From Telopea speciosissima (taxonomy: Eukaryota > Streptophyta > Magnoliopsida > Proteales > Proteaceae): a stretch of DNA of 64,000 nucleotides. The stretch spans positions 56,478,464-56,542,463 of the forward strand of contig NC_057917.1 in NCBI RefSeq assembly GCF_018873765.1, written 5' to 3'. Both the position numbers and the translations under genes were made by a program. Below the pieces are notes generated by a model that was given only the letters and a program-made list of their open reading frames with translations, was not told the origin of the DNA and made no database searches. Shown in pieces: positions 24,361 to 33,947 of this stretch; positions within the stretch are counted from its first letter, which is position 1; the number at the start of each line of letters is the position of its first letter.

Positions 24361-25640
24361 TTAATTCTAACTAAGGCACCACTAAGCACAAATGTAATAG
24401 GCTCATATTGCTCGCTATACTTAAGCACCATAGCAAATCATCCATGTGAGTAGGTTGATTCAATGCTTGGTGACATATACAAAAATAAACAGATGTGTAT
24501 ACACAATATCGCTCAAAGGAAATATATCTCATATTTATGAAAAGAGTGATACAAATAAAACGTCCATCCAATAAAATGTCCAAAGAAGAAAATACATATA
24601 AAATCCATCTCAATCCCAAGTTCCTAACATGAACAAGGAAAATATATCTAGCAATGTGCTTCATCAAAGGATCAGTCAGCATATTGCTAGTGGAGATATG
24701 CTTCAGGACCACTTCAACTAGCTCAATCATGTCCCCAATGTAGTGATAACGGATGTCAATGTGTTTGGCTTTACCATGAAACTTGGGGTCCTTTGCAAAT
24801 GTTAAGGTATCGCAATGTTTAAGCATAGTGTCACCTGAATGAGCAGAAACGTCAAGGCACTACAAGAACCACCTAAGCCAAAAAGCCTCCTAAACTGTTG
24901 CTAAACACTTGACATACTCCGACTCCATCATGAATAGGGTTATATAGATCTATTTTTTGCTTCTCTAAGTAACAACCCAGCCTCCTAGGACAAATGCATA
25001 CCTAGAGGTGAATTTGCTCTCATATCTATCACTAGCCCAATCAACATCACTATATCCTCTCAGACTCAAGTATGAACCATTGTAGGTGAGCATGAGGTCT
25101 GTAATCCCACGTAGGTATCGAAGGATCCTCTTTACAACTTGTCAATGACTCAGTCCTAGGTTACTTTGATAACGATAGACCATGCCAACTGTAAAGCATA
25201 TTTTTGGACATGTGCATATCATTGCATACATCAAACTGTCTATCGTGGCTGCATAGAGTACTTTGGACATTTGGTTTCTTTCTTCATCAGTCTTAGGACA
25301 CTAGTCTAGGTTTAAAGCACTTGCCTTGTCCATTGGAGTGTCTATGAGCTTTGAGTTATTCATACGGAATCATTCACGGATTTTTTTTATGTAAGACTCT
25401 TAAGACAAACCAAAGAATTTCCTAGAACGTTCCCATAATCTTCATGCCAGATCAAAGTTGGCTTCACCCATGTCTGTCATCTCAAAAGTAGAGGACAACC
25501 ACTTTTTAGTGACGACTATCATCTCAACCATGCTTGACTTTAAAACAAAGCAAGTCCCTTTGGGATCAGTTTCAAGGCATGTTGTCTTAGCCTCATCACT
25601 CTATAGAGAATGCTTAATGAGGGAGGTTTTTCTAGTCTAG
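24361..25640 (-). pseudogene. Copia relic, RNase H and end of RT (minus strand)
   Basis: On the minus strand, leftwards: LRGYSDVDWASDRYESK (near 25060), a tract ending in GGWVVT, MMESEYVKCLATV (near 24930), and CDTLTFAKDPKFHGKAKHID followed by IRYHYIGDMIE (about 24820-24730). These are the GYSDADWAGD, SEAEY and H-RTKHIDIRYH signatures of Copia RNase H, with stops between. The region is more decayed than Copia-1. Confidence 0.7.
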
Positions 25641-26205
25641 CATGTCTAGGGGGTATATTAATTTCTAGACCACCATAAATATCTACCATGTACCAAATTG
25701 GATGTAATCGAAATTTTGCAAACAGATAATTTCCAAGATCCCTTGCTCACATGCGCACACATGTCAAGTTTTGTGTTACAAACAAGGATTATCAGGTGGC
25801 ATGCAGACATCACCCTTCCACGTGGCAAAAACATAATTGCTAGTCTAGACATGCATCTAGACGGCTAGGACCTTTCAACAATCTCTTACATTTATTTGTA
25901 TATTTATTTCTCTTTTTCACTCAGCCTAATTCCTCAACATCATGCATGTTTCCCTAGTGGATTAATCAAAGTCAGTATAGTCCTCTTTGCTGATTGTTGC
26001 AATAGAGAATTCCTTACTGGTATGGTAGAGGATCCAAAGGAAGAAATGCTAGATCATTTTGTGCAGTGAGAGAGAGAGAGAGAGAGAGTACAAACTAGAG
26101 TTGCTAACTCCATAACACACATATATCGATATATTAGAGAGTGCAAATTAGAGTTGCTGACTCCATAACACACATATATAGATATATTAGAGATACATAA
26201 AGCTC
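25641..26205. other. Spacer between Copia relic and MLP-A
   Basis: No gene. A GA run (26067-26088) and a tandem duplication of about 65 bp (26096-26190, containing GACTCCATAACACACATATA) lie just beyond the MLP-A 3' end. Confidence 0.5.
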
Positions 26206-26211
26206 TTTATT
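26206..26211 (-). terminator. Poly(A) signal of MLP-A
   Basis: AATAAA on the minus strand, 48 nt after the MLP-A stop. The same signal is found after MLP-B (31258-31263). It is absent from MLP-C. Confidence 0.6.
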
Positions 26212-26258
26212 CAAATTAGGTTACGACTTCCTGCAGTTTCCAGGTATATATATAAATT

Positions 26259-27045
26259 CTATGCATTGAGAGCATGGGCATCGAAGTCCTTAACCAACTT
26301 GGCAACGAAATCCAGATAGGTGGTTGGAGCAGGCACTTCCTCATGTGCCTTCTCGTACTCAATAGACCATTTCACCGAGTTCTTGCCACCCTTTGATATG
26401 GCCTTCATTGTCACCCTGTAAGATTTGTACAATTTCCCAATATCTCCTTCAAAGAAACTCTTGATAAGTATCTTATTCTCGTCATCTACGGATTCGATCT
26501 TCTCCATTGTAGTCAAAGCATCATGTCCCCCTGCAAGATCATAATCAATTAATCTTTCAGCTACTTAAACATATATGCCAAAGTAACAAGTGTTGGAAGA
26601 ATAGTCCTACGCCGGTCACGCACCCCTAAGGCTTCATATCCCCTAATATACCTACGAATCCCTACACCCAATAGTTCGAGTTTTTTGAGCTTTTCGAGCT
26701 TTTGGGGTGGTGTATGTAATTTCGTCCTACCTACACACGAGGTGGAATATTGGAAGAGTAGTCCCTCACCCAATGTGGGACTACTCTTCCAACAACAAGA
26801 ACTAGCTATAGAATTAATTGATCATTGGGTGGAATCAAAGCAAACATATACATACCCCAGGCATATTTAATGTGAATAACAGAGTTCACATTCTTCCCAC
26901 TTCCTCGAATAACTTCAGTGTTCTTGAAGAGGTCTGGGGAAACTTTGGTGAAGAGACTTGCATGGTTTTTGTAAATGGCAAAGAACTTATCAGCAGGAGA
27001 TTGTATCTCAGTTTCTATCTCAAGCTTACCAGTAGTAGCAGCCAT
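26259..27045 (-). CDS. Major latex protein-like protein, Bet v 1 superfamily (MLP-A)
   Basis: Small cytosolic START-fold protein with a hydrophobic ligand cavity. The family is linked to stress and defence and to transport of hydrophobic ligands; the ligand here is unknown. Exon 1 is 27045-26856 and exon 2 is 26530-26259: 462 nt, 153 aa, the usual MLP length. The single intron (26531-26855, GT-AG) splits a Gly codon after residue 63, the conserved intron site of this family. The protein starts MAATTGKLEIETEIQ. Family landmarks are PADKFFAIYKNHASLF, DDENK, EGDIGKLYKSYR, VKWSIEYEKAHEEVPAP and a C-terminal DFDAHALNA. The frame is intact. It heads a three-copy cluster with MLP-B and MLP-C. It has a TATA box at 27154-27163 and a G-box at 27451-27456. 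Confidence 0.9.
26592..26794. mobile_element. TIR element inside the MLP-A intron
   Basis: TTGGAAGAATAGTCCTAC at the left pairs with the right end GTGGGACTACTCTTCCAAC. The same element, expanded by internal repeats containing GAGTCCCTCCACCCAATAG, sits at the same place in MLP-B and MLP-C, so it predates the gene duplications. No coding content. Confidence 0.7.
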
Positions 27046-27153
27046 GGTTTACAGATTAATTAAAATGTTCAAACAAAGAGTAAGGACGTACACAGTAGTT
27101 GGGAATTGAAGAAGTCTTAAGGTTTTTTGTGGTTGTTGATGATCTGATACGTT

Positions 27154-27163
27154 CATATTTATA
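27154..27163 (-). promoter_or_regulatory. TATA box of MLP-A
   Basis: TATAAATATG on the minus strand, 108 nt before the ATG. The same word is at the same distance in MLP-C. Confidence 0.6.
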
Positions 27164-27450
27164 TGCATAGCTTAGAAGGTAATTAAGGAGTAATTAAGGA
27201 CCATCACATCAATTTAATTATTGAATGTATAATATGGTACGTTATTAGATGGTAGATTCCATATATATGCTTATTTCACATGGACGATGCTTTTAGACCA
27301 ACCCAAAAAGATTGATTAATGGCTCTGGTTTGGCCGAATATATTCACAAGACCACTTCAAAAGAAAGGAGAGGAAAAGAAAAGGGTGATGATTTTGTAAT
27401 TTGCATAGCCATGTTGCTTTATCTACCTGCACTGGCAGTTTAATTTGTGC

Positions 27451-27456
27451 CACGTG
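27451..27456. promoter_or_regulatory. G-box CACGTG upstream of MLP-A
   Basis: The palindrome CACGTG lies about 405 bp before the MLP-A ATG, in the context GTGCCACGTGGTACACTG. It is conserved upstream of MLP-C (42440-42445) and not found near MLP-B. G-boxes bind bZIP and bHLH factors in plants; the function here is inferred. Confidence 0.45.
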
Positions 27457-27469
27457 GTACACTGATTTC

Positions 27470-28282
27470 ACTAATCTCAAACTGATTGTTTGATGGATAA
27501 GATGGTCACTATATTGGTATTTATCTTAATAGTCAAGACCATTAAGCCCAAACCATTTGAGCTAGGGTTGCAATTGGGCCTGGTTGGGCTTGGGCGCAAA
27601 GCCCGAGAGTCCAACCCAAGGTGTGAAATTCCTAACCCAAAGCCTGACTCAGCCCAACCTTGGGCTCGCACAAGCAGGACCTATCCTTGCCCAACTGTGC
27701 TTAGGTTAGCTCGGGCCCAGAACAATAGCCTAAGCTTATATACCAATCTGGTTAAAACCCCAAAATTTTCATTTTTCATCTGGTTATTCGTTTGAGTCCC
27801 AACAGGTTATCCGGCCCAGACCAGACTGAGTTTTGTTAAAACCAGTCTGATTATTATCTATTTAGTCTACCAATCTTTATTTTCTTCATTTGTTTGTTTA
27901 CGATTTGTTTGATTAATTGGTTCGGGTTATGGTTTGACATATATCTTTGAATGCAAGTATTGTATTGAACAATTAAGCAAAACAAATTAGGGAAGCCTAG
28001 ATTTTAAGGATTGAATTCAATATGTATCAGCCCATATCTGATAGTTTTGCCCTAAAAAATATTGATACCGACATTATTTTGATCATTTTAACTACCCTAT
28101 GACCATATCGACACCACTGACTCGTATCGATCATGTAGCACGCTTTGTTCATTGATGCAATCAAGAATTCCTTATTGGTATGGTAAAGGATCTAAAAGGA
28201 AATGTCTAATGGTGTTTGATCTAGTGTATGGGCATTAGATTGGGTTGGCCTAATATACGATAGGTTAAAAGGCTTGATGTGA
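27470..28282. other. Intergenic, no gene recognised
   Basis: It includes a GGGCTTGGG/CCCAACC-rich low-complexity stretch (27555-27720) of the kind seen in degenerate DNA-element families, and the left flank of the TIR insertion at 28283. No gene. Confidence 0.45.
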
Positions 28283-29639
28283 GGGAAAATTGCATTGCCC
28301 TCCCTTGAACTTAAATCAAAACCCTCCTTGTGTTTTTAGAAATGACACTAACACCACCTTACGTTTGACAGTGTTAGTATTCTGTTAGTTATGAAATGTG
28401 AAAGACTATTATACCCTCACCCCAAACATCCCAAAAACATCCCAAATTTAAAAAAGAAAAAGACTATTTTACCGTTTAATCATCTTCAACCACAAAACAT
28501 CCCCCAATTGAAATCGTTTTTGAAATAAGAATTGGGAAATTAAGAGAGCTATCCGTGTGAAATCTATCTCCGGCGAACTTAAATCTCCTGCAACTCTCCG
28601 ACGAACTTGAATCACAAATGATTTGAATACCATAATGCACAGTTATAGTCTTACTTCAAAAACCAGAAATAATTCTCATATATATGGATGGATCATTGGC
28701 AAAAACACAGACCCCAAGAGCGATTAGTGGTAGTGTTCTCTATATATGCCTAAAGGATTTCAACTCTCCTTATTAGAAGGCATAAAAGAGCTGTAGAGAA
28801 TAGTGAGAGGACCAAGAGAATCAATCAATTATTCAGAAGTTATACTATGATTCTATATGATAAATAATCATTTGTAGCTCACGGATGAGTTAGGATACAA
28901 TTTTGTGTTTCTCATGTGTAGTAAGTTATACTTTTCATTGTTGATTCAAGACCACCAAATTGTAATAATTGGCTCACAGAAACATTAGATCTCTCTCCTT
29001 AATAATTGATCTAGATGCTCTACCTGTTTTTGACGTGTACGTTTAAGTTGTACCAGGTACCCTTTATTGACCAAATTCTAATTTATGTTGTTTATCCTTT
29101 TTTGCAAATAACAATGACCCTCACTCAATAACCTGCGCAAGTGCCGTTTCAACCTTCCCAGCTCCTAGGGTTTGGTTGGAGATCAAGATCTTCACCTCAA
29201 CTCAAACGATTTGAAACTCGAAGAGGGAATTGAAGCTCCGTAGGTAGCTTCCGAAGCTCATAGGTCGCCAAAGAGAGTAGAAACGGGGAATGTGAAGCTC
29301 ATAGCTCGCCGAAAACAAGGGATGTGTAGCTCGCATGTCGTCGGAGATGATAGAAGAGGTAATTAAGGAGAAGAAGAAATGTTCCAACCGAGGTAGAACT
29401 AGGTTCTTTTCTCCATTTTAATCAAAGTGTAAATGGGTAAAGTAACCATGAAGGAAGGGTATTTTGGCCATTAATGAAATTAATGGCCAGTGACATCAGC
29501 ACTTAATGGGCATCTACTAATGGTCTGGTCTATTTGTAATTGTTTCAAAAACCTACGGGGTGTAAGTGTCATTTCAGAAAACACAGGGGAGGGTTTTGAT
29601 TTATAGCCTAAGTTCAAGGGAGGGCAACGTAATTTTACC
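28283..29639. mobile_element. 1.36-kb TIR element with 9-bp target duplication (MULE-like), non-coding
   Basis: The left end GGGAAAATTGCATTGCCCTC pairs with the right end GAGGGCAACGTAATTTTACC, and the match continues inward through TTGAACTT and CAAAACCCTCC. TTGATGTGA (28274-28282) and TTGATTTAA (29640-29648) flank it, a 9-bp duplication with two mismatches. A related uninterrupted sequence at about 29940-30065 shows the empty site with a single copy. No transposase is recognisable. Superfamily assignment rests on the 9-bp duplication and long TIR. Confidence 0.7.
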
Positions 29640-29648
29640 TTGATTTAA

Positions 29649-30990
29649 TGCGTTCCATCAGTTCTAGAGCTTTTGGCGTATTCATCAAGTACCTAACATT
29701 TGGTATCAGAGTCAAACACCATGTTACAGGCTCGAATCACAAAAAAGACTACCTAGGAGAAGGCTACCTAGAGTAAAGTGAAAGCCGTCAAGAAAGGACT
29801 ACCTTTTGCCAAGTAGAAACTCTGGGGCAAAGTGGAACCACTTGGAAAAGGCTACCTACCTACAAAGGGAGAGCTGCTTAGAGTGAGAGCCGCCAAGGAC
29901 TATAGCTGCTGAAACATGGTGATCTATTATGTACCTAATGGGGTTCGATCTAGTGTATGAACGCTAGATTGAGCTAACCTAGTATGGGATAAGTTAAAGG
30001 GCTTGATTTAACGTGTTCCATCACCTCTGAATCTTTTGATGTATCGATCAAGTACCTTAGATTTTCAGTAATTTGTAGACCTTCGTCTTGAGGACAAGAC
30101 CTGAATTTAAGAGGGGTGGAATATGTTACATGTATGACTCTCCTATCATTGCAAGGGCATCACACGTGGAGCATGGCTGCATATGCATTTAAATGGTGTT
30201 ACTGTCTTGTTTGGCATAATTGTCGGTTAAGGGATAGTGAATGTAATATTGTAATAGGATAGTAGAGTTGTTTGAATTATTAAGTAATTGAGTAGTTATA
30301 TGTAAGTGGACATGGAGGGAGAGTAGCACGTGGAGAGTAGGTGGGTTCTATAACCAAGTAGTAGTTATCATCTCTGTACTATTTATATTTAGTTTCGTTG
30401 AATAAAAGAACATCTTAAAAAACTAATCAGTTACTCAGCCGAGTAAAGAGGTCATGGTCTCCTCTATTACACCAACACTTATTTTTGCTTTCTTCCAAAA
30501 AAAATAGGTAGGCCAAGGGAAGCAATCCTTGTACATATCAAGTGGTATCAGAGCCTAGGCATGCCGGCCACGACAAATTCTCTATATTTTCTCTATCGAA
30601 AAACAAAGTCATGGCTTCCTCAATTAAGCAAAGAGAATACCACTGGCTGAAGCAACATGGGAGGATCTACATGTCATAACAATTCAATTTTTGACGAATG
30701 ATCTTGAGGACAAGACCAATCTTAGGGAAATGGATTGTTTGATTGTTACATGCATCGGCTTACATGGGTGAGAGGGGTACATCCGTAAGAGTATGTATGT
30801 GGCTTGTATACATTGTATTATGAGATGGTGGTTAGTTATTGTTTGTAATATATATGTAGTTATTAGAAGTGGGATTGAGTTGTAGGGAGAAATTTTAAGA
30901 GTGGGATGTGGGTGGCCACGATAATCCATATATTTATTGATGAATGAAGAAATAGAATGAAGTCTTTGAGTCCCTAATTTATCTCTAGAC
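29649..30990 (+). mobile_element. LTR-retrotransposon remnants with repeated primer-site and polypurine landmarks
   Basis: TGGTATCAGAG occurs at 29702 and again, in full as TGGTATCAGAGCC, at 30543. CTTGAGGACAAGACC occurs at 30092 and again at 30709, each followed by a purine tract and then TGTTACATG (30125 and 30745). The order is therefore primer site, short interior, polypurine tract, LTR start, LTR end, primer site, short interior, polypurine tract, LTR start. This fits two overlapping or tandem miniature LTR elements sharing a middle LTR of about 415 bp (30125-30540). The interiors (about 400 and 190 bp) are too short to code. LTR similarity by eye is weak beyond the ends. Confidence 0.45.
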
Positions 30991-31257
30991 GTTATCTTGA
31001 GAAAATGTCAGCTACCTCCCGTCAGCTACCTCCCAATAAGCCAAGACGTTCGGTTTCGTCCGTAAAGCACTCTTTATTCTATCTCCCTATTTCTATTATC
31101 TTTTTTATCATATTTTCTCTCCTTCAACAATTCATCCCCTATCATTCGAACTCCAATCAAGATACGACTGCATCACATACGTACCGGTCTGAATTTTAGA
31201 GTTACTGACTCCATAACACAAATTAATATATTGATTTATTAGAGGTACATAAAGCTC

Positions 31258-31263
31258 TTTATT
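31258..31263 (-). terminator. Poly(A) signal of MLP-B
   Basis: AATAAA on the minus strand, 39 nt after the stop of MLP-B, in the same context as MLP-A. Confidence 0.6.
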
Positions 31264-31301
31264 CAAATTGGGTTACAATTTCGGTTTCCAATTTATAAAT
31301 T

Positions 31302-32534
31302 CTATGCATTGAGAACATAGGCATCAAAGTCCTTAGCCAACTTGGGAATGAACTCCAGATAGGTGGTTGGAGCAGGTACTTCCTCATGTGCCTTCTCATA
31401 CTCAATAGACCATTTCACCGAGTTCTTGCCACCCTTTGACATGGCCTTCACTATCACCCTGTAAGATTTGTACAGTTTTCCAATATCTCCTTCAAAGACA
31501 CTATGGATAAGTGTTTTGTTCTCGTCGTCTATGGATTCAATCTTCTCCATTGCAGTCAAAGCATCATGTCCCCCTACAAAATCAGATCAATTAATCTTTC
31601 AAGTGCTTAAACATATATGCCAAAGTAACAAGTGTTGGAACAATTAATAGTCCTACATTGATCACCCCTAAGGTTTCTTGTCCCCTCATATACCTGTGAG
31701 TCCCTCACCCAATATTTTGAACTTTTCGAGTTTCTGGGGTGGTGTATATATTTCTGTCTTGCCTACACATGAAATCTCATATACCTGTGAGTCCCTCCAC
31801 CCAATAGTATGAGCTTTTGGGTTGAGGTACACAGTTTCGTCCTGCTTACACTTGAACCTCATATACTTGTGAGTCTCTCCACCCAATAGTTCGAGCTTTT
31901 GAGGTGTTGTACACAGTTTCACTCTGTGTATGCATGAAAACTCATAGGATCAGGATCCTCTCTAGGGAGACCAGCACCCAGGGTGCTGTTAGGGGGCATC
32001 CAGCGGTTGAGCTGTGCCGCACACATCTCAGTGCATGCCTAGGGATGTGCGCGGCACAGCCCAACGGCTAGCAACACCCTGGGCGTGCTGAGCTCCCTGG
32101 AGGCGAGCTAAATTCAACCTCATATGCCTGAGTCCCTGAGGTGGAACGTTGGAAGAGTAGTTTCACATGATTCACTCTTGAGGACTTCCACCCAAAGTCT
32201 CAAGGGTGACCATTGTGGGACTATTCTTCCAACAACAAGAGCTAGCTATAGAATTGATGATCATGGGCATCAAAGCTTTCTTCCAACAACAAGAACTAGT
32301 TATAGAATTGATCGGAGCATCAAAGCAAAAATATATATACATACCCAAGGCATATGTCATGTGAATAACAGAGTTCACACTGTTCCCATTTCCTCGAATA
32401 ATTTCAGTGTTCTTGATGAGATCGGGGGAAACTTTGGTGAAGAGACTAGCATGATTTTTGTAAATGGCAAAGAACTTATCAGCTGGATATTGTATCTCTG
32501 TTTCTATCTCAAGCTTACCAGTAGTAGCAGCCAT
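31302..32534 (-). CDS. Major latex protein-like protein, Bet v 1 superfamily (MLP-B)
   Basis: Second intact copy. Exon 1 is 32534-32345 and exon 2 is 31573-31302: 462 nt, 153 aa, with the intron (31574-32344, 771 bp) at the same phase and position as MLP-A. It differs from MLP-A by scattered substitutions, including YAWG to YALG at the exon junction, a lost Trp, and EGSKN-region changes (IRGNGNSVNS). The motifs DDENK, EGDIGKLYKSYR and EEVPAPTTYLEF are kept. The intron is longer because the shared TIR element has grown tandem repeats and taken in a palindromic element (31945-32110). The leader is unusually short: the TATA word lies only 31 nt from the ATG, against 108 in the sister copies. The upstream promoter is replaced by a 1.3-kb foldback. 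Confidence 0.88.
31633..32233. mobile_element. TIR element with tandem expansions inside the MLP-B intron
   Basis: It is bounded by GTTGGAACAATTAATAGTCC and GGGACTATTCTTCCAAC. Between them are three to four repeats of a module of about 65-70 bp: ATACCTGTGAGTCCCTCC, CACCCAATAGT, GAGCTTTTGGG, CACAGTTTCGTCCTGC. The palindromic element at 31945-32110 is nested inside. Confidence 0.65.
31945..32110. mobile_element. Palindromic element, family P7 (in MLP-B intron)
   Basis: AGGGAGACCAGCACCCAGGG pairs with CCCTGGGCGTGCTGAGCTCC, and GCGGTTGAGCTGTGCCGCAC pairs with GTGCGCGGCACAGCCCAACG. The left end is AGGATCAGGATCCTCTC, again a GGATCC-type terminus. Confidence 0.75.
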
Positions 32535-32565
32535 GGTTTTGTGGGTATTGATGATCTGATACGAT

Positions 32566-32575
32566 CATATTTATA
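32566..32575 (-). promoter_or_regulatory. TATA box of MLP-B, displaced close to the ATG
   Basis: TATAAATATG on the minus strand, only 31 nt before the ATG. The 77 or so bases between TATA and ATG in MLP-A and MLP-C are missing here. Confidence 0.6.
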
Positions 32576-32662
32576 TGCATAGTTTAGGAGGTAATTAAGG
32601 AGTATGGACCATCACAACAATTGAATTATTGAATAGATATATGGATAGATGGTAGATTCTAT

Positions 32663-33947
32663 ATATTATTGGGGTAATTACTATCACTACCCTACCTTAA
32701 ACTTCTTTTCTAAAACTACCCTGTTTTTAAACTTTTACATCTCTTTCTAACCTCATGTTTTTAAATACCCAGATTGCCCTTCCTTTTCACCTAGTAACCT
32801 GCTAATCTATTTAACCTACTATTCATCTTCTACTTTTTACTATTTTTGTGATTAAAATAGTAAAAAATGAAAGCACCCACCCGCTTCTTCTCTCTCCCAT
32901 TTTTTATTCCATTCGATTTTTTTTTCTTCAATTTTTCTATTTAATTAATTTTTTATTCAACATTTCATCCTCATCGTTCTTCTTCGAACAGATCATGGTT
33001 TTAAGTATTGGTATCGTATCACCTGTATCAGGCAATACGTACCGGTTTTGCTAGTCACCGATTATGTGCCGATACCGTATCGGTAGCACGGTACGAAAAG
33101 GGGGTAAAATGGTAAAAAAAAAAAAAACTCATTTTAAGGGAGATTCAGGGGTAATTTTGCTTGATACAGCTGATCTAGGCCGATACTGTATCGATTTTGC
33201 AGGTTACCGATACTCGTTCTGATACCGTGCACTAAAACTAAAACCATGGAACAGATGGACTCTCTTCAAAACACCCCACTTCTTCTCTCTCTTCCTGTTT
33301 TTATTCAATTTACTTTTTACTATTTTTGATGAGAGTCAATCTGTTCCATGGTTTTAGTGCATGGTATCGGAACGGGTATCGGTAACCTACAAAATGGATA
33401 CAATACCGGTACGGTATCGGCCTAGATCGGCTGTATCGGGCAAAATTACCCTTGAATTTCCTTAAAAAATGAGTTCTCTGACCATTTTACCCCTTGTCAG
33501 TACTGTGCTACCGATACGGTATCAGCATGGTATCGATATCGGTGACTAACAAAACCGGTACATCGTCCGATACGGCGACACGATACCGATACTTAGAACC
33601 ATGATCTGTTTGAAAAACGATGAGGATGAAATGTTGAATAAAAAATTAATTAAATAAAAAAATTGAAGAAAAAACAATAAAAAAAAAACAAAATAGAGTA
33701 AAAAACGAGAGAGAAGAAGTGGGTGGGTGCTTTATTTTTTACTATTTTAAGGATAAAAATAATAAAAAATAGAAGTAAGAAAGATGAATGATAGATTAAA
33801 TAGATTAGCAAGTTACTATGTGAAAAGGAAGGGCAATCTGGGTATTTAAAAATATGAAGATAGAAGAAGATATAAAAGTTTAAAAGCAGGGTAGTTTCAG
33901 AAAAGAAGTTTAAGGTAAGATAGTTTTAATAAATATAGATTAAGGGA
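32663..33947. mobile_element. 1.3-kb compound foldback in the MLP-B promoter
   Basis: The outer arms (about 32688-33000 and 33600-33930) are inverted copies: CTTAAACTTCTTTTCTAAAA pairs with the AGAAAAGAAGTTTAAG side, and ATTGAATAAAAAATTAATTA-type words pair with AATTAATTTTTTATTCAAC. Inside, two inverted copies of the GGTATCG family (32995-33247 and 33343-33604) flank a centre containing GACTCTCTTCAAAAC and TGATGAGAGTC. MLP-A promoter homology stops at GGTAGATTCTATATA (about 32663) and resumes at ACGAATATATTCGCAAGACC (about 33977), so this is an insertion, with some 90 bp of the ancestral promoter lost. No coding content. Confidence 0.75.
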
